A stretch of 64,000 nucleotides of DNA from Cupriavidus sp. EM10 (GCF_018729255.1 NZ_CP076061.1:2046001-2110000); one strand, 5' to 3'; numbered from the stretch's first letter, positions 1 to 9,096 are shown. Made by a program: numbers and translations. Notes: a model not told the origin generated them from the sequence alone.

Positions 1-428
1 CCGGCCGTGGTGGGCATCTGCACCAATGGCAGGCGCGTGCCCGTGACCTTCTTCACGCCGTACATGTCCTGGATGGACTGCGTGGCCGGCAGCAGCACGG
101 CGATCAGCTTGGCCACGTCCATCGACGAACCGCCGCCCAGGCCCAGCACGACTTCGGCGTTGGCCTGGCGGGCGCGTTCGGTGGCTTCCAGCACGATGTG
201 CTCCGGCGGATCGGCCACGACGTCGTCGATCACGGTCACCTGCCAGCCATGCTTGCCCAGGTCGTCCAGCGCCGGCGCCAGCAGGCCGCTCTTCGCCAGG
301 AAGCCATCGGTGACGACGCACAGACGCAGGGCCTGCGGGTAAGCCTCGCGCAGCAACGCGCCCAGCCGGCGCGCCGCGCCAGATTCGACGATGACCGTCG
401 GCACGGTCTGGAAGCGGAACGAATTCAT
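1..428 (-). CDS. Iron-containing alcohol dehydrogenase, N-terminal part (cut by window edge)
   Basis: Only the first ~142 residues lie in the window; the gene starts at the ATG read from 428 on the minus strand and runs off the left end. The visible part is the Rossmann-like NAD(P)-binding half of a group III Fe-ADH: a LGLGGGSSMD signature at about residues 96-104, followed by the VAKLIAVLL helix and a QMPTTAG segment at the edge. The iron ligands lie in the missing C-terminal half. It is read in the same direction as the succinate-semialdehyde dehydrogenase gene upstream of it, so a 4-hydroxybutyrate dehydrogenase role is plausible, but this comes from context only. Confidence 0.85.
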   Translation of the reverse strand, partial: MNSFRFQTVPTVIVESGAARRLGALLREAYPQALRLCVVTDGFLAKSGLLAPALDDLGKHGWQVTVIDDVVADPPEHIVLEATERARQANAEVVLGLGGGSSMDVAKLIAVLLPATQSIQDMYGVKKVTGTRLPLVQMPTTA

Positions 429-462
429 GGTGTCTCCGAAATGTGTGTGTTCTGGTGGTTTT

Positions 463-591
463 CTCCCCTCTCCCGCACGGCGGGAGAGGGGCCGGGGTGA
501 GGGCCGGCAGTCCAAATTGCGACACACCGGCAAGCAGAGCCACCAATGCCCTCACCCCCGGCCCCTCTGCCACGGCGTGGGAGAGGGGAGT
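463..591. repeat. Pair of inverted REP-like palindromes
   Basis: Two copies of the same element face each other: 463-503 and 549-591. Each has a CTCCCCTCTCCC arm, a small loop, the matching GGGAGAGGGGAG arm, and on one side an extension GGCCGGGGTGAGGGC. They lie between the Fe-ADH start and the gabD stop. The arrangement resembles the paired BIME units built from REP sequences in other bacteria. Further copies lie at 13763 (interrupted), 14982, 19467 and 44167. Possible roles are transcript 3'-end stabilisation or termination. Confidence 0.8.
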
Positions 592-613
592 CAAAACAAA
601 AACAAACAGCCGC

Positions 614-2062
614 TTACATCTGCAGGCAAAGATACTTGATTTCGAGGTATTCCTCGATGCCGTGGCGCGATCCCTCGCGGCCGACGCCGGACTGCTTGAT
701 GCCGCCGAACGGTGCCACCTCGTTCGAGATCAGGCCGGTGTTGAGGCCCACCATGCCGTATTCCAGCGCTTCGCCGGTGCGCCACGCGCGGGCGATGTCG
801 CGCGTGTAGAGATAGGCGGCCAGGCCGAATTCGGTGTCGTTGGCGGCGGTCACGGCCTCTTCGTCGGTCTTGAAGCGGAACAGCGGTGCCACCGGCCCGA
901 AGATTTCCTCGCGGGCCACGCGCATCTCGGCGGTGGCGCCGGTGATGACGGTGGGCGTGTAGAACGTGCCGCCCAGCTTGTGCTTGCCGCCGCCGGTCAG
1001 CACCCGGGCGCCCTTGGACGTGGCGTCGTCCATCAGCGACGCTACCTTCTCGACGGCCGCGTCCTCGATCAGCGGGCCGATCACCACGCCGTCCTCCAGC
1101 CCGTTGCCCACGCGCAGCTGGCTGGTGCGCTCGGCGAACTTGGCGGCGAAGGCGTCGTAGATGCCGTCCTGGATATAGAAGCGGTTGGCGCAGACGCAGG
1201 TCTGGCCGCCATTGCGGTACTTGGCGGCGATGGCGCCTTCCACGGCGGCGTCCACATCGGCGTCGTCGAAGACGATGAACGGCGCGTTGCCGCCCAGTTC
1301 CAGCGACAGGCGCTTCACCGTGGGCGCCGACTGCGCCATCAGGATGCGGCCCACTTCGGTCGACCCGGTGAACGACAGCTTGCGCACGATGGGGCTACCC
1401 GTCAGCACGGCGCCGATGGTCTTGGCGTCGCCGCTCACCACCTGCAGCACCCCGGCCGGCACGCCGGCGCGATGGGCCAGCTCGGCCAATGCAAACGCGG
1501 ACAGCGGCGTCAGCTCAGCGGGTTTGATGACGATGGCGCAGCCTGCCGCCAGCGCCGGCGCCGCCTTGCGGGTGATCATCGCGGCCGGGAAATTCCACGG
1601 CGTGATGGCCGCGCAGACGCCCACGGGCTGGCGCAGCGTGACCAGGCGCTTGTCGGCGGCGGGAGTGGCCAGCACTTCCCCGTCCACGCGCTTGGCTTCC
1701 TCGGCGAACCATTCGATAAAGCTGGCGGCGTAGGCGATTTCGCCCTTGGCCTCGGCCAGCGGCTTGCCCTGCTCGCGGGTCATCAGGTAGGCCAGGTCGT
1801 CGGTATTGGCCATCATCAGGTCGAACCAGCGGCGCAGGATGACGGCGCGCGCCTTGCCGGTCAGCGCGGCCCAGCCTTTCTGCGCCACCTCGGCGGCGGC
1901 TACCGCACGCTCGGTCTCGGCCGCGCCCAGGTCGGCGACCCTGGCGATGACCTCGCCCGTGGCCGGGTCCGTCACGTCGAATGTGGCGCCCGAATCGGCG
2001 GACAGCCATTGGCCATCCACATAGGCATGTTGGCGAAACAGCGAAGGATCCTTGAGTTGCAT
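614..2062 (-). CDS. gabD: NAD(P)-dependent succinate-semialdehyde dehydrogenase
   Basis: Oxidises succinate semialdehyde to succinate. The product is 482 aa, the same length as E. coli GabD, when started at the ATG read from 2062 (MQLKDPSLFRQ). An in-frame start further upstream gives an unlikely extension. The aldehyde dehydrogenase signatures are intact: NAD-binding FTGSTEVG near residue 231, the general base Glu in LELGGNAP (E255) and the catalytic Cys in GQTCVCANR (C289). It probably forms an operon with the downstream Fe-ADH and is divergent from an IclR regulator. GabD itself versus a related semialdehyde dehydrogenase cannot be separated from sequence alone. Confidence 0.85.
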   Translation of the reverse strand: MQLKDPSLFRQHAYVDGQWLSADSGATFDVTDPATGEVIARVADLGAAETERAVAAAEVAQKGWAALTGKARAVILRRWFDLMMANTDDLAYLMTREQGKPLAEAKGEIAYAASFIEWFAEEAKRVDGEVLATPAADKRLVTLRQPVGVCAAITPWNFPAAMITRKAAPALAAGCAIVIKPAELTPLSAFALAELAHRAGVPAGVLQVVSGDAKTIGAVLTGSPIVRKLSFTGSTEVGRILMAQSAPTVKRLSLELGGNAPFIVFDDADVDAAVEGAIAAKYRNGGQTCVCANRFYIQDGIYDAFAAKFAERTSQLRVGNGLEDGVVIGPLIEDAAVEKVASLMDDATSKGARVLTGGGKHKLGGTFYTPTVITGATAEMRVAREEIFGPVAPLFRFKTDEEAVTAANDTEFGLAAYLYTRDIARAWRTGEALEYGMVGLNTGLISNEVAPFGGIKQSGVGREGSRHGIEEYLEIKYLCLQM

Positions 2063-2116
2063 GGCGAATTTCTCCGAAGTCACGAATACAGGCGGTCTCA
2101 CAAATCGCTTGCCTGC

Positions 2117-2132
2117 GTTCAATAGATTGAAC
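2117..2132. promoter_or_regulatory. Palindromic operator candidate between gabD and iclR
   Basis: A perfect inverted repeat GTTCAAT-AG-ATTGAAC lies in the divergent gabD/IclR interval, 55 bases upstream of gabD. Its size and place fit an operator for the neighbouring IclR-family protein. A second, wider inverted pair (CGTATG/CATACG) follows at about 2141-2168. Confidence 0.5.
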
Positions 2133-2238
2133 TATATTCCGTATGTCGAACGATGATTGGATCATACGCCCATGCCGGGCAGACCGCCAGCCCATCGTCG
2201 ATGTTCCGCTTGCTTGCCTACGACAGTCGAAATCCGCC

Positions 2239-3068
2239 ATGCCCAAATCCACTTACGCAACGTTCGCCGACCCTGACACCCAGAGCGGTACCGGGACCCG
2301 CCCGACGTCGCCGGCTGTGGTGCGGGCGGTGCAGGTGCTCGATGCCATCGCCGCGTCACCGGATCCGCTGACGCTGGCCGACCTGACCCGGCTGACCGGC
2401 GCACCGAAGAGTTCGCTGCACGGCATGTGCGACACGCTAGTCCAGCTGCAACTCATCAAACGGCTGCCAGGCGGTGCGATGGCCATGGGTCCGCATGTCA
2501 TGACGTGGGCCAGCGCGTTCCTGCGGCAGACGCAGATCACCGAGGAATTCCGCGCGCTGTGGGACCAGTCCGATGCGTTCCACGACGCCACGGTCACGCT
2601 GTCGATGCTCGAAGGCGACGAGGTGGTCTACCTGGCCTGCCAGAATGGCGACCGTCCGCTGGGCGTGACCTTCCGCATCGGCATGCGCCTGCCGGCCCCT
2701 ACACGGCCACGGGCAAGGCCATGCTCAGCACCATGCCCGACGCCGACGTGCAGCGGCTGTTTGCCGATGGCCTGCCGCCGCCGTTGACCCGGGCCAGCGT
2801 GGCGTCGGCAGGCGGGCTGGCCGAAGAACTGCGGCAGGTGCGGGCGGTGGGCTATTCCATTGACAACGGCCAGATGCGCGAAGGCATGACCTGCTTCGGC
2901 GCGCCGGTGTTCGACGCCCAGTCGGGCCGCGCGGCCGGTGCCATTGCGGTCAGCTACCTGACCAGCGAGATCGACCCGGCCACTGGCGAGCGCATCGGCC
3001 AGCAGGTTCGTGCGCTGGCCGACCGCCTTTCGGCCAGGCTCGGCGCGGCGGCAACGGGGGCGCGTTGA
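2239..3068 (+). CDS. IclR-family transcriptional regulator (frame broken at 2696-2699)
   Basis: The N-terminal part (from ATG 2239) has the IclR winged helix (AVVRAVQVLDAIA, LTGAPKSSLHGMCDTL). The C-terminal effector domain continues in another frame (YTATGKAMLSTMPDADV to stop at 3068). The break falls at the CCCC run 2696-2699; one more C restores the conserved stretch LPAPYTATGKAML and gives a ~276-aa protein, normal for the family. Because many genes here show the same one-base shortage, an assembly error is more likely than a true pseudogene. It is divergent from gabD and probably regulates the gabD/Fe-ADH unit in response to a small carboxylate. Confidence 0.8.
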
Positions 3069-3154
3069 TCCCTCTTATCGTTTGCCCCCGGTCAAAGGCC
3101 AAAACTCGCTGAATCGCTAGCATCCGGGGGTTCCCCTTCCCGGATCATCCCGCG

Positions 3155-4183
3155 ATGACACAATCTACGGCGAACCCCGTTCGCCGCCCCCAACTGGTAG
3201 CGCCGGCCGGATCGCTCGCGGCGCTGCGCATGGCGCTGCAGCATGGCGCCGACGCCGTCTACCTGGGCCTGCGCGATGCCACCAACGCCCGCAATTTCGG
3301 CGGCCTGAACTTCAGCGAGGACGATATCCGCACCGGCGTGGCCGAAGCCCACGCGCGCGGCGCCGAGGTGCTTTTCGCGATCAACACATTCGCCCAGATG
3401 GGTCACGTGGCGCGCTGGCACCACGCCGTGGACGCCGCCGCCGATCTGGGCGCCGACGCGGTGATCATGGCCGATGCCGGGTTGATCGCCTACGCCGCGA
3501 AGCGGCATCCGTCGCTGCGCATCCATCTTTCCGTACAGGGCTCCGCCACGCATGCCGACGCCATCGAGCTGATGCGCGAACAGTTCGGCATCCGCCGCGT
3601 GGTGCTGCCCCGCGTGCTGTCCGTGCCGCAGATCGCCCGGCTGGCCAGGCAGACCGTCGTCGAACTGGAGGTCTTTGGCTTCGGCAGCCTGTGCGTGATG
3701 GCCGAGGGCCGCTGCCTGCTGTCGTCGTACGCCACCGGCGATTCGCCCAACAACAAGGGCGTCTGTTCGCCGGCCCACGCGGTGCGCTGGGACGAGCAGG
3801 AAGGGACGATGCACGCGCGGCTGTCGGGCATCCTGATCGACAGCTACGCGCCCGGCGAACCGGCCGGATATCCGACACTGTGCAAGGGCCGCTTCACCGT
3901 CGAGGACGAGCGCGGCTACGTGCTGGAGGAGCCCACCAGCCTCAACGCGGTGTCGTTGCTGCCGTCTCTGATCGATATCGGCATCGCGGCCATCAAGATC
4001 GAAGGGCGGCAGCGCAGTCCGCGCTATGTGGCCGATGTGGTCGGCGTACTGCGCGCGGCCATCGACGACGCCTGCCGCGACCCGAAGCGCTTTGTCCCAC
4101 GCCAGGACTGGCAGGCCACGCTGGGCCGCCATGCCGAGGGCGACCAGGTGACGCAGGGCGCCTACGACCGTCCGTGGCGCTAG
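3155..4183 (+). CDS. ubiU: UbiU, oxygen-independent ubiquinone hydroxylation (U32 family)
   Basis: UbiU and UbiV are iron-sulfur proteins of the U32 peptidase-like family that carry out hydroxylation in ubiquinone synthesis without O2. The 342-aa product starts APAGSLAALRMALQHGADAVYLG, typical of U32. It has four cysteines at about C180, C187, C204 and C243, with the spacing 7/17/39 of the E. coli UbiU 4Fe-4S ligands. It is the first gene of a tight unit ubiU-ubiV-ubiT (32-base gap to ubiV). The trio suggests respiration under low oxygen, for instance with nitrate. Confidence 0.93.
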   Translation: MTQSTANPVRRPQLVAPAGSLAALRMALQHGADAVYLGLRDATNARNFGGLNFSEDDIRTGVAEAHARGAEVLFAINTFAQMGHVARWHHAVDAAADLGADAVIMADAGLIAYAAKRHPSLRIHLSVQGSATHADAIELMREQFGIRRVVLPRVLSVPQIARLARQTVVELEVFGFGSLCVMAEGRCLLSSYATGDSPNNKGVCSPAHAVRWDEQEGTMHARLSGILIDSYAPGEPAGYPTLCKGRFTVEDERGYVLEEPTSLNAVSLLPSLIDIGIAAIKIEGRQRSPRYVADVVGVLRAAIDDACRDPKRFVPRQDWQATLGRHAEGDQVTQGAYDRPWR

Positions 4184-4215
4184 ATCCATCCTTCGACCCT
4201 CCAGACTGGTTCCCC

Positions 4216-5142
4216 ATGGCCACGATCACCCCACCGATTCCCGAGCCATTCCGCATCGCGCTCGGCCCTCTCTTGTATTACTGGCCGCGTACGGCCGTGC
4301 TGGAGTTCTATGCGTCGGTCGCCGGTACGGCGGTCGAACGGGTCTATCTTGGCGAGGCCGTCTGTACCCGCCGGCACGAGATGCGGCTGGCCGACTGGAT
4401 CGAGGTGGCGCAGATGCTGCGCGATGCGGGTAAGCAGGTGGTGCTGTCCACGCCGGTGCTGGTCGAGTCAGACAGCGATATCGCGGTGATGCGGCGGGTC
4501 TGCGCGCAGGAGGAATTTCTGGTGGAAGCGAACGACCTCGGCGCCGTGCATGGCATGCGCGGGCGGCCCTTTGTCGGCGGCCCGCACCTGAATGTCTATC
4601 ACGCCGATACGCTGGCGTGGCTGGCCAGCCTGGGTGCGCAAGGGTGCGTGGTGCCGGTGGAAATGGATGGCAGCACGATGACCGCACTCGCGGCCGCGCG
4701 GCCGGCGGGGCTGGCGCTGGAGGCGATGGTCTGGGGCCGCATGCCGCTGGCGTTCTCGGCGCGCTGCTTTACCGCGCGGCATCATCGCCTGCGCAAGGAC
4801 GCCTGCGAGTTCCGCTGCCTTGAATATCCCGATGGCCTGGTCGCGAAGACCGGCGAAGGGCAGGACTTCTTCACGCTGAACGGCATCCAGACGCAGTCGG
4901 CCACCTGCCTGGATCTTTGCGCGCAGGTGTCGCAGATGGCTGCCGCCGGCATCGGCTACGCCCGGATCAGCCCGCATGCCACGGGCACGCTCGAAGCCAT
5001 CGCCCATCTCGATGCCATCCGGCGCGGCGAGCGCGCGGCATCGCCAAGCGCCGTGATGCCGGCCGGCGCGGCACCGAGCAATGGCTACTGGGGCGGCAAG
5101 CCGGGCATCCATTGGCTGTCGCAAGACGGAGTTGCCGCATGA
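4216..5142 (+). CDS. ubiV: UbiV, partner of UbiU
   Basis: Second U32-family subunit of the oxygen-independent ubiquinone hydroxylation complex. Started at ATG 4216 the product is 308 aa. Cysteines at about C50, C184, C197 and C201 match the E. coli UbiV cluster ligands (the last three have the same 13/4 spacing). The reading frame is open far upstream inside ubiU, but the family length and the start MATITPPIPEPFRIALGPLLYYW support 4216. Its stop overlaps the ubiT start (ATGA at 5139-5142), indicating translational coupling. Confidence 0.93.
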   Translation: MATITPPIPEPFRIALGPLLYYWPRTAVLEFYASVAGTAVERVYLGEAVCTRRHEMRLADWIEVAQMLRDAGKQVVLSTPVLVESDSDIAVMRRVCAQEEFLVEANDLGAVHGMRGRPFVGGPHLNVYHADTLAWLASLGAQGCVVPVEMDGSTMTALAAARPAGLALEAMVWGRMPLAFSARCFTARHHRLRKDACEFRCLEYPDGLVAKTGEGQDFFTLNGIQTQSATCLDLCAQVSQMAAAGIGYARISPHATGTLEAIAHLDAIRRGERAASPSAVMPAGAAPSNGYWGGKPGIHWLSQDGVAA

Positions 5143-5591
5143 CGATACTGAAATCGATGATGACGCGCGTGCATCGGCATATGCCCGCGCCGATGCGTGC
5201 CGCGCCGCTGGTGGTGGCGCTGGAGGGCATGCGCCGCGCCGGGTGGCTGACGCCGCCCGCCGCGCTGGACGGCCGCACGTTCTCGCTGACGGTCGACGAT
5301 GTGGGGCTGGAGGTGCGCTTCCAGTGTGCCAATGGCCGTTTCCTGCCGGGGCCGTTCGATGGCCGGGATACTGATCTGACGCTGCACGCGGCCGCGCTGA
5401 GCTATCTGCGCCTGATTGGCGGCGATGCCGACACCGATACGCTGTTCTTCCAGCGCCGGCTGTCGATCCGTGGCGACACGGCGCTCGGGCTTGAAGTGAA
5501 GTACTGGCTCGATGCGGCGCCGCGCCCGGAATGGCTGGGCGCGCTGGCGCAGCGGCTGTCGCTGCTGTTCCCCGAGCCGCGCGGCGCCTGA
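5139..5591 (+). CDS. ubiT: UbiT, SCP2-domain ubiquinone accessory protein
   Basis: A 150-aa SCP2 (sterol-carrier-like) lipid-binding protein. UbiT is needed with UbiU/UbiV for anaerobic ubiquinone synthesis and is thought to hold hydrophobic intermediates. The start overlaps the ubiV stop (ATGA). The SCP2 core is visible as FSLTVDDVGLEVRFQ, DTDLTLHAAALSYLRLIGG and DTLFFQRRLSIRGDTALGLEVK. Identification rests on family pattern plus gene order. Confidence 0.9.
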   Translation: MTILKSMMTRVHRHMPAPMRAAPLVVALEGMRRAGWLTPPAALDGRTFSLTVDDVGLEVRFQCANGRFLPGPFDGRDTDLTLHAAALSYLRLIGGDADTDTLFFQRRLSIRGDTALGLEVKYWLDAAPRPEWLGALAQRLSLLFPEPRGA

Positions 5592-5592
5592 G

Positions 5593-6603
5593 TCAGAACT
5601 CGGGCAGGGCGCCGCCGAAGCGGGTGCCGCGCTGCTTGTAGCACTGGCAGGCGTGCAGCACCGCGCGTGGGGCATCGGCCAGTCCGCCCACGGCGTCGAA
5701 ACGCGCCAGCGTGTTGGTCAGCTCATGGGCGCTGCGAGCGTGGATCATCGCGAACAGGTTGTACTGCCAGGCGGGCAGGCGGCGGGCGCGCCGAAAGCAC
5801 ATGATGACGTGCGGCACATGCGCGAGCCGCAGGCCGAACGCATCCACGCGTGCATCGGGCACGTTCCAGACACACATCACGTTGTGGGTATAGCCGAAGG
5901 GACGATGCCGCAGGATGGCGCCGAAGCGGCGGATCACGCCGGTGCTTCGCCAGCGGGCCAGCCGCGCCAGCGTTTCCGACAGCGCCAGTCCGGTGCGCCG
6001 CGCCAGTGCGTGATACGGCTGCGGCGTCAGCGCCAGCCCCGATTCCAGCGCGGCGGCCAGCCGCCAGTCTGCTTCGTCAAGGTCGGGCGGCTCCGGTGTA
6101 CTTAATATCTGCGGCCGCTGCGGCGGCGCACGCCGCGAACTACGGGTCACGCCCAGCGGCAGGCCGAGGTCGGCGCGATATTCGCGTTCCAGCGGCAGGT
6201 CGATGGGCCGCTGGCCGATATCATCGGCCAGCCGTGCCAGCACGCCGTCGAGCGTGTCGCGGTCGCGGGCGCCGGCCACGAACCAGAGGTTGTAGCGATG
6301 GCCGTTGCGCGCGTGGCTCTGGCTGATATCGGGATCGCCGTTGATGCGCTCCACCACGCGGTCGAGGCGGGCCTGCGGCACCGACAGCGCGGCCACGGTG
6401 CTGGCGCCAATGGTGTTGGGCGCGAAGACGGCGCCGATGCGGCTGACGCGCCCGTTGCCCACATCGCGCGCCAGCAGGCTGAGCAGGGCGCGCTCGGAGA
6501 GGTCGAACGCCGCGCCGGCGGTCTGGTAGGGCCGCGCGTGCAGCGGGAAATGGTCCTGGATGCGGTTGTAGAGATCGTTTTCGTCGAACATGGCGGCGGA
6601 CAT
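5593..6603 (-). CDS. Siroheme decarboxylase-like protein, two fused Lrp/AsnC-type (NirDL/NirGH, AhbAB) domains
   Basis: The 336-aa product contains two tandem halves, each with an AsnC-type helix-turn-helix and a ferredoxin-like domain: residues ~25-170 (LSLLARDVGNGRVSRIGAVFAPNTIG, NGHRYNLWFVAGA) and ~180-330 (ALARRTGLALSETLARLARW, GVIRRFGAILRHRPFGYTHNVMCVW). This is the layout of siroheme decarboxylases, which make 12,18-didecarboxysiroheme on the way to heme d1 or heme. In many denitrifiers the halves are separate nirD/L/G/H genes; here one chain carries both. It converges on ubiT with a 1-base gap. No other heme d1 genes are in the window. Confidence 0.82.
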   Translation of the reverse strand: MSAAMFDENDLYNRIQDHFPLHARPYQTAGAAFDLSERALLSLLARDVGNGRVSRIGAVFAPNTIGASTVAALSVPQARLDRVVERINGDPDISQSHARNGHRYNLWFVAGARDRDTLDGVLARLADDIGQRPIDLPLEREYRADLGLPLGVTRSSRRAPPQRPQILSTPEPPDLDEADWRLAAALESGLALTPQPYHALARRTGLALSETLARLARWRSTGVIRRFGAILRHRPFGYTHNVMCVWNVPDARVDAFGLRLAHVPHVIMCFRRARRLPAWQYNLFAMIHARSAHELTNTLARFDAVGGLADAPRAVLHACQCYKQRGTRFGGALPEF

Positions 6604-6745
6604 GGCCAGCGGGTTGGGCTATCGGATCGGTGCGTCGGGAACGCACGGGGTCGATGCGCAGGCGCCATGTATTGCGACGATCGGGAGCACGCCCGCAGCA
6701 TGCGGGCATGATCGTGAAGTTCGGTCGCGGCCTCGTTGACGGCTG

Positions 6746-7978
6746 TCAAGCAGGGTCGAGATGGTAGGCACCGGGTTTGCCCGACGCGCTGCGCTCCATC
6801 CGTACGGCCAGCAGGGCGATGCCCAGCGCCGCCAGCGGCGCGAGAGCCGCCATCCACGGCAGGGCCTGCAGCCCCGGCCCGTGGTCCACCACCGCGCCGC
6901 CCAGCCACGCGCCGAGCCCGTTGCCCAGGTTGAACGCCGCGATGTTGAAGCTCGACGCCAGGTTCTGGCCCGCGCCCTGGGCGTGGCGCAGGACGCGCAG
7001 TTGCAGCGGCGACACCGTGGAGAACGCCGCGATGCCGAGCACGCCGACGAACACCACCACGGCCACATGGCTGTGCAGCGACAGCGTCATGCTGGCCAGC
7101 ACCACCGTCAGCATCAGCAGCGCGCCGAGCAGGGCGCCCGTCGGCCGGCGGTCGGCCAGCCGGCCGCCGAGGATGTTGCCGATGATCATGCCGCCACCGA
7201 ACAGCAGCAGGATCGGCGACACCGCGCTTTCTCCAAAACCGGTGACACGCGTCAGCAGCGGCTGGATGTAGGTGATGACGGCAAACGTGCCCAGCGCCTG
7301 CAGCACGGTCATCAGCAGGCCCAGCAGCACCTGAGGGCGGCCGATGGTCTTCAGTTCGTCCACCAGCCGCACGGGCGCGGTGTCGTCGCGGCTGGTTTGC
7401 ACCAGCAGCGCGATCACGGTCAGGGATACCAGCCCGATCGCCGTCATGGCCCAGAACGTCGCGCGCCAGCCGAACTGCAGGCCCAGCCAGGCACCGGCCG
7501 GCATGCCGAGCAGCGTGGCCAGCGTCAGTCCGGAGAACATCACCGAAATGGCCGAAGCGCGACGGTTGGCCGGCACCAGGCCGGTGGCCACCACGGCGCC
7601 GACGCCAAAGAACGTGCCGTGCGTGAGCGATGTCACCACGCGGGCAATCATCAGCGTGGTGTAGTCGGGCGCCATGGCGCAGGCGGCGTTGCCGATCGTG
7701 TAGATGACCATCAGGGCCATCAGCACCGCCTTGCGCGGCATGCGGCGGGTCAGCAGCGTCAGCACGGGCGCGCCGGCGAACACGCCGAGGGCATAGCCCG
7801 ACACCAGCATGCCGGCCGAGGCGATGGTCACGCCCAGGTCGGCCGACACCTGCAGCAGCAGGCCCATGATGACGAATTCCGCGCAGCCGATGCCGAACGA
7901 GCCGGCGGTCAGCGCATACAGGGCGGCAGGCATGCGCGCGCGCGGGCCGGCGGCAGGGGTGGATAGGGGCGCAGCCAT
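6746..7978 (-). CDS. MFS transporter, DHA1 family (AraJ/YdhP-like exporter)
   Basis: 410 aa from the ATG read from 7978. Twelve hydrophobic segments are evident, starting LYALTAGSFGIGCAEFVIMGLL, with the motif LTRRMPRKAVL after TM2 and GRLADRRPTGALLGAL in the second half. The reading frame stays open to 8602, but that extension runs through the promoter and the divergent LysR gene and is not coding. This subfamily exports sugars, arabinose-like compounds or drugs; the substrate is unknown. Expression is probably controlled by the divergent LysR protein. Confidence 0.85.
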   Translation of the reverse strand: MAAPLSTPAAGPRARMPAALYALTAGSFGIGCAEFVIMGLLLQVSADLGVTIASAGMLVSGYALGVFAGAPVLTLLTRRMPRKAVLMALMVIYTIGNAACAMAPDYTTLMIARVVTSLTHGTFFGVGAVVATGLVPANRRASAISVMFSGLTLATLLGMPAGAWLGLQFGWRATFWAMTAIGLVSLTVIALLVQTSRDDTAPVRLVDELKTIGRPQVLLGLLMTVLQALGTFAVITYIQPLLTRVTGFGESAVSPILLLFGGGMIIGNILGGRLADRRPTGALLGALLMLTVVLASMTLSLHSHVAVVVFVGVLGIAAFSTVSPLQLRVLRHAQGAGQNLASSFNIAAFNLGNGLGAWLGGAVVDHGPGLQALPWMAALAPLAALGIALLAVRMERSASGKPGAYHLDPA

Positions 7979-8120
7979 AAGAGGTTCTCCGGTGGGAGCC
8001 GGCTCGGGGCCGACGGTTGTATGGCAAGGAAGATGGCAAGGAAGGCGGCAGTTTCCGTCTTTCCGAGTTTCTGAAAAACGGGCAATATCGATAATCAGTT
8101 TCAAGATTTCATTGAGAATC

Positions 8121-9049
8121 ATGGATCGCATTGGTGACATCGGGCTGTTTCTTCGGGTGCTGGACCTGGGATCGATCAGCGCGGCGGCGCGTAGCCTGGA
8201 TATTTCGGTGGCGGTGGCCAGCCAGCGGCTGCAGCGGCTGGAGCGCGATCTCGGCGTCCGTTTGCTGCATCGCACCACGCGCCGCCTGCATGCCACGCCG
8301 GAAGGCGCGGTGCTGGCCGAACAGGGCCGGGCGTTGGTGGAAGACCTGGAGGCGCTGTCCGGATCGTTGCGACAGGCTGGGGCGGGCATTACGGGCACGC
8401 TGCGCGTGACCACCTCGGCATCGTTCGGGCGACAGTACGTGTCGCCGCTGCTGACCGCGTTCCTGCGGCGGTATCCCGGTGTCAACGTGAGCGTCAACCT
8501 GACCGACCATGTGCTGGACCTGGTCAGCAGCGGCTTCGACCTGGCCATCCGCATCGGGTCACTGGAGGATTCGACGCTGGTGGCGCGCAAGCTGGCCGAC
8601 AACCAGCGCCTGCTATGCGCGTCGCCCGATTACCTGCGCGATCACGGCTGGCCAAAAACACCGCAAGAGCTGGCCGGGCATCAGTGCCTGGTGCTGGTCG
8701 GGGCGCAGGGAAGGTCGGATGTCTGGCGTTTCGACGATGGCAAGGGGGCGAAATTGCGGTGCGGGTGCGCGGCAGGGTAGAGGCCAATACGGGCGAACTG
8801 CTGGCCGACGCGGCGCTGGCGGGCTTCGGTATCGCCATGCATTCCACCTGGCACGTGTGCGATGACCTGCGGGCCGGACGCCTGGTGCAGGTGCTGCCCG
8901 ACTATCCGATTGCCGTCACCGGCATCTACGCCGTGATGCCGCAACGCCGGCTGGTACCGCCGCGCGTGCGCGCGTTCGTGGACTTCCTGGCCGAACATTG
9001 GCGCGTGGCGCCGCCGGGCATGCCGGACTTGGGTTCGGGCGCAAGCTGA
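8121..9049 (+). CDS. LysR-family regulator (frame broken at 8744-8748)
   Basis: Starts at ATG 8121 with the LysR winged helix (SISAAARSLDISVAVASQRLQRLERDLG) and continues as a CrgA/DmlR-type effector domain. The frame ends early at 8780, while the rest (EIAVRVRGRVEANTGELLADAALAGFGIAMH) lies in the next frame to 9049. Adding one G to the GGGGG run at 8744-8748 joins them as DDGKGGEIAVRV and gives a ~309-aa protein of normal length. It is divergent from the MFS exporter gene and likely controls it and itself. Confidence 0.82.
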
Positions 9050-9096
9050 CCTACATTGCTTTGTTGCGGCCGTGTGTCGGGAAGAGCGGACGGTTG

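Noticed and set aside
463..591. Inverted repeats considered as a CRISPR array
   Set aside because: Units face each other, are separated by unequal sequence and are scattered through the window; no regular direct repeat-spacer pattern or cas gene.
443..2125. Long open frame on the plus strand opposite gabD (560 aa)
   Set aside because: Shadow of gabD in high-GC DNA: composition is His/Gln/Arg/Gly-rich with no motif, while gabD has every catalytic residue.
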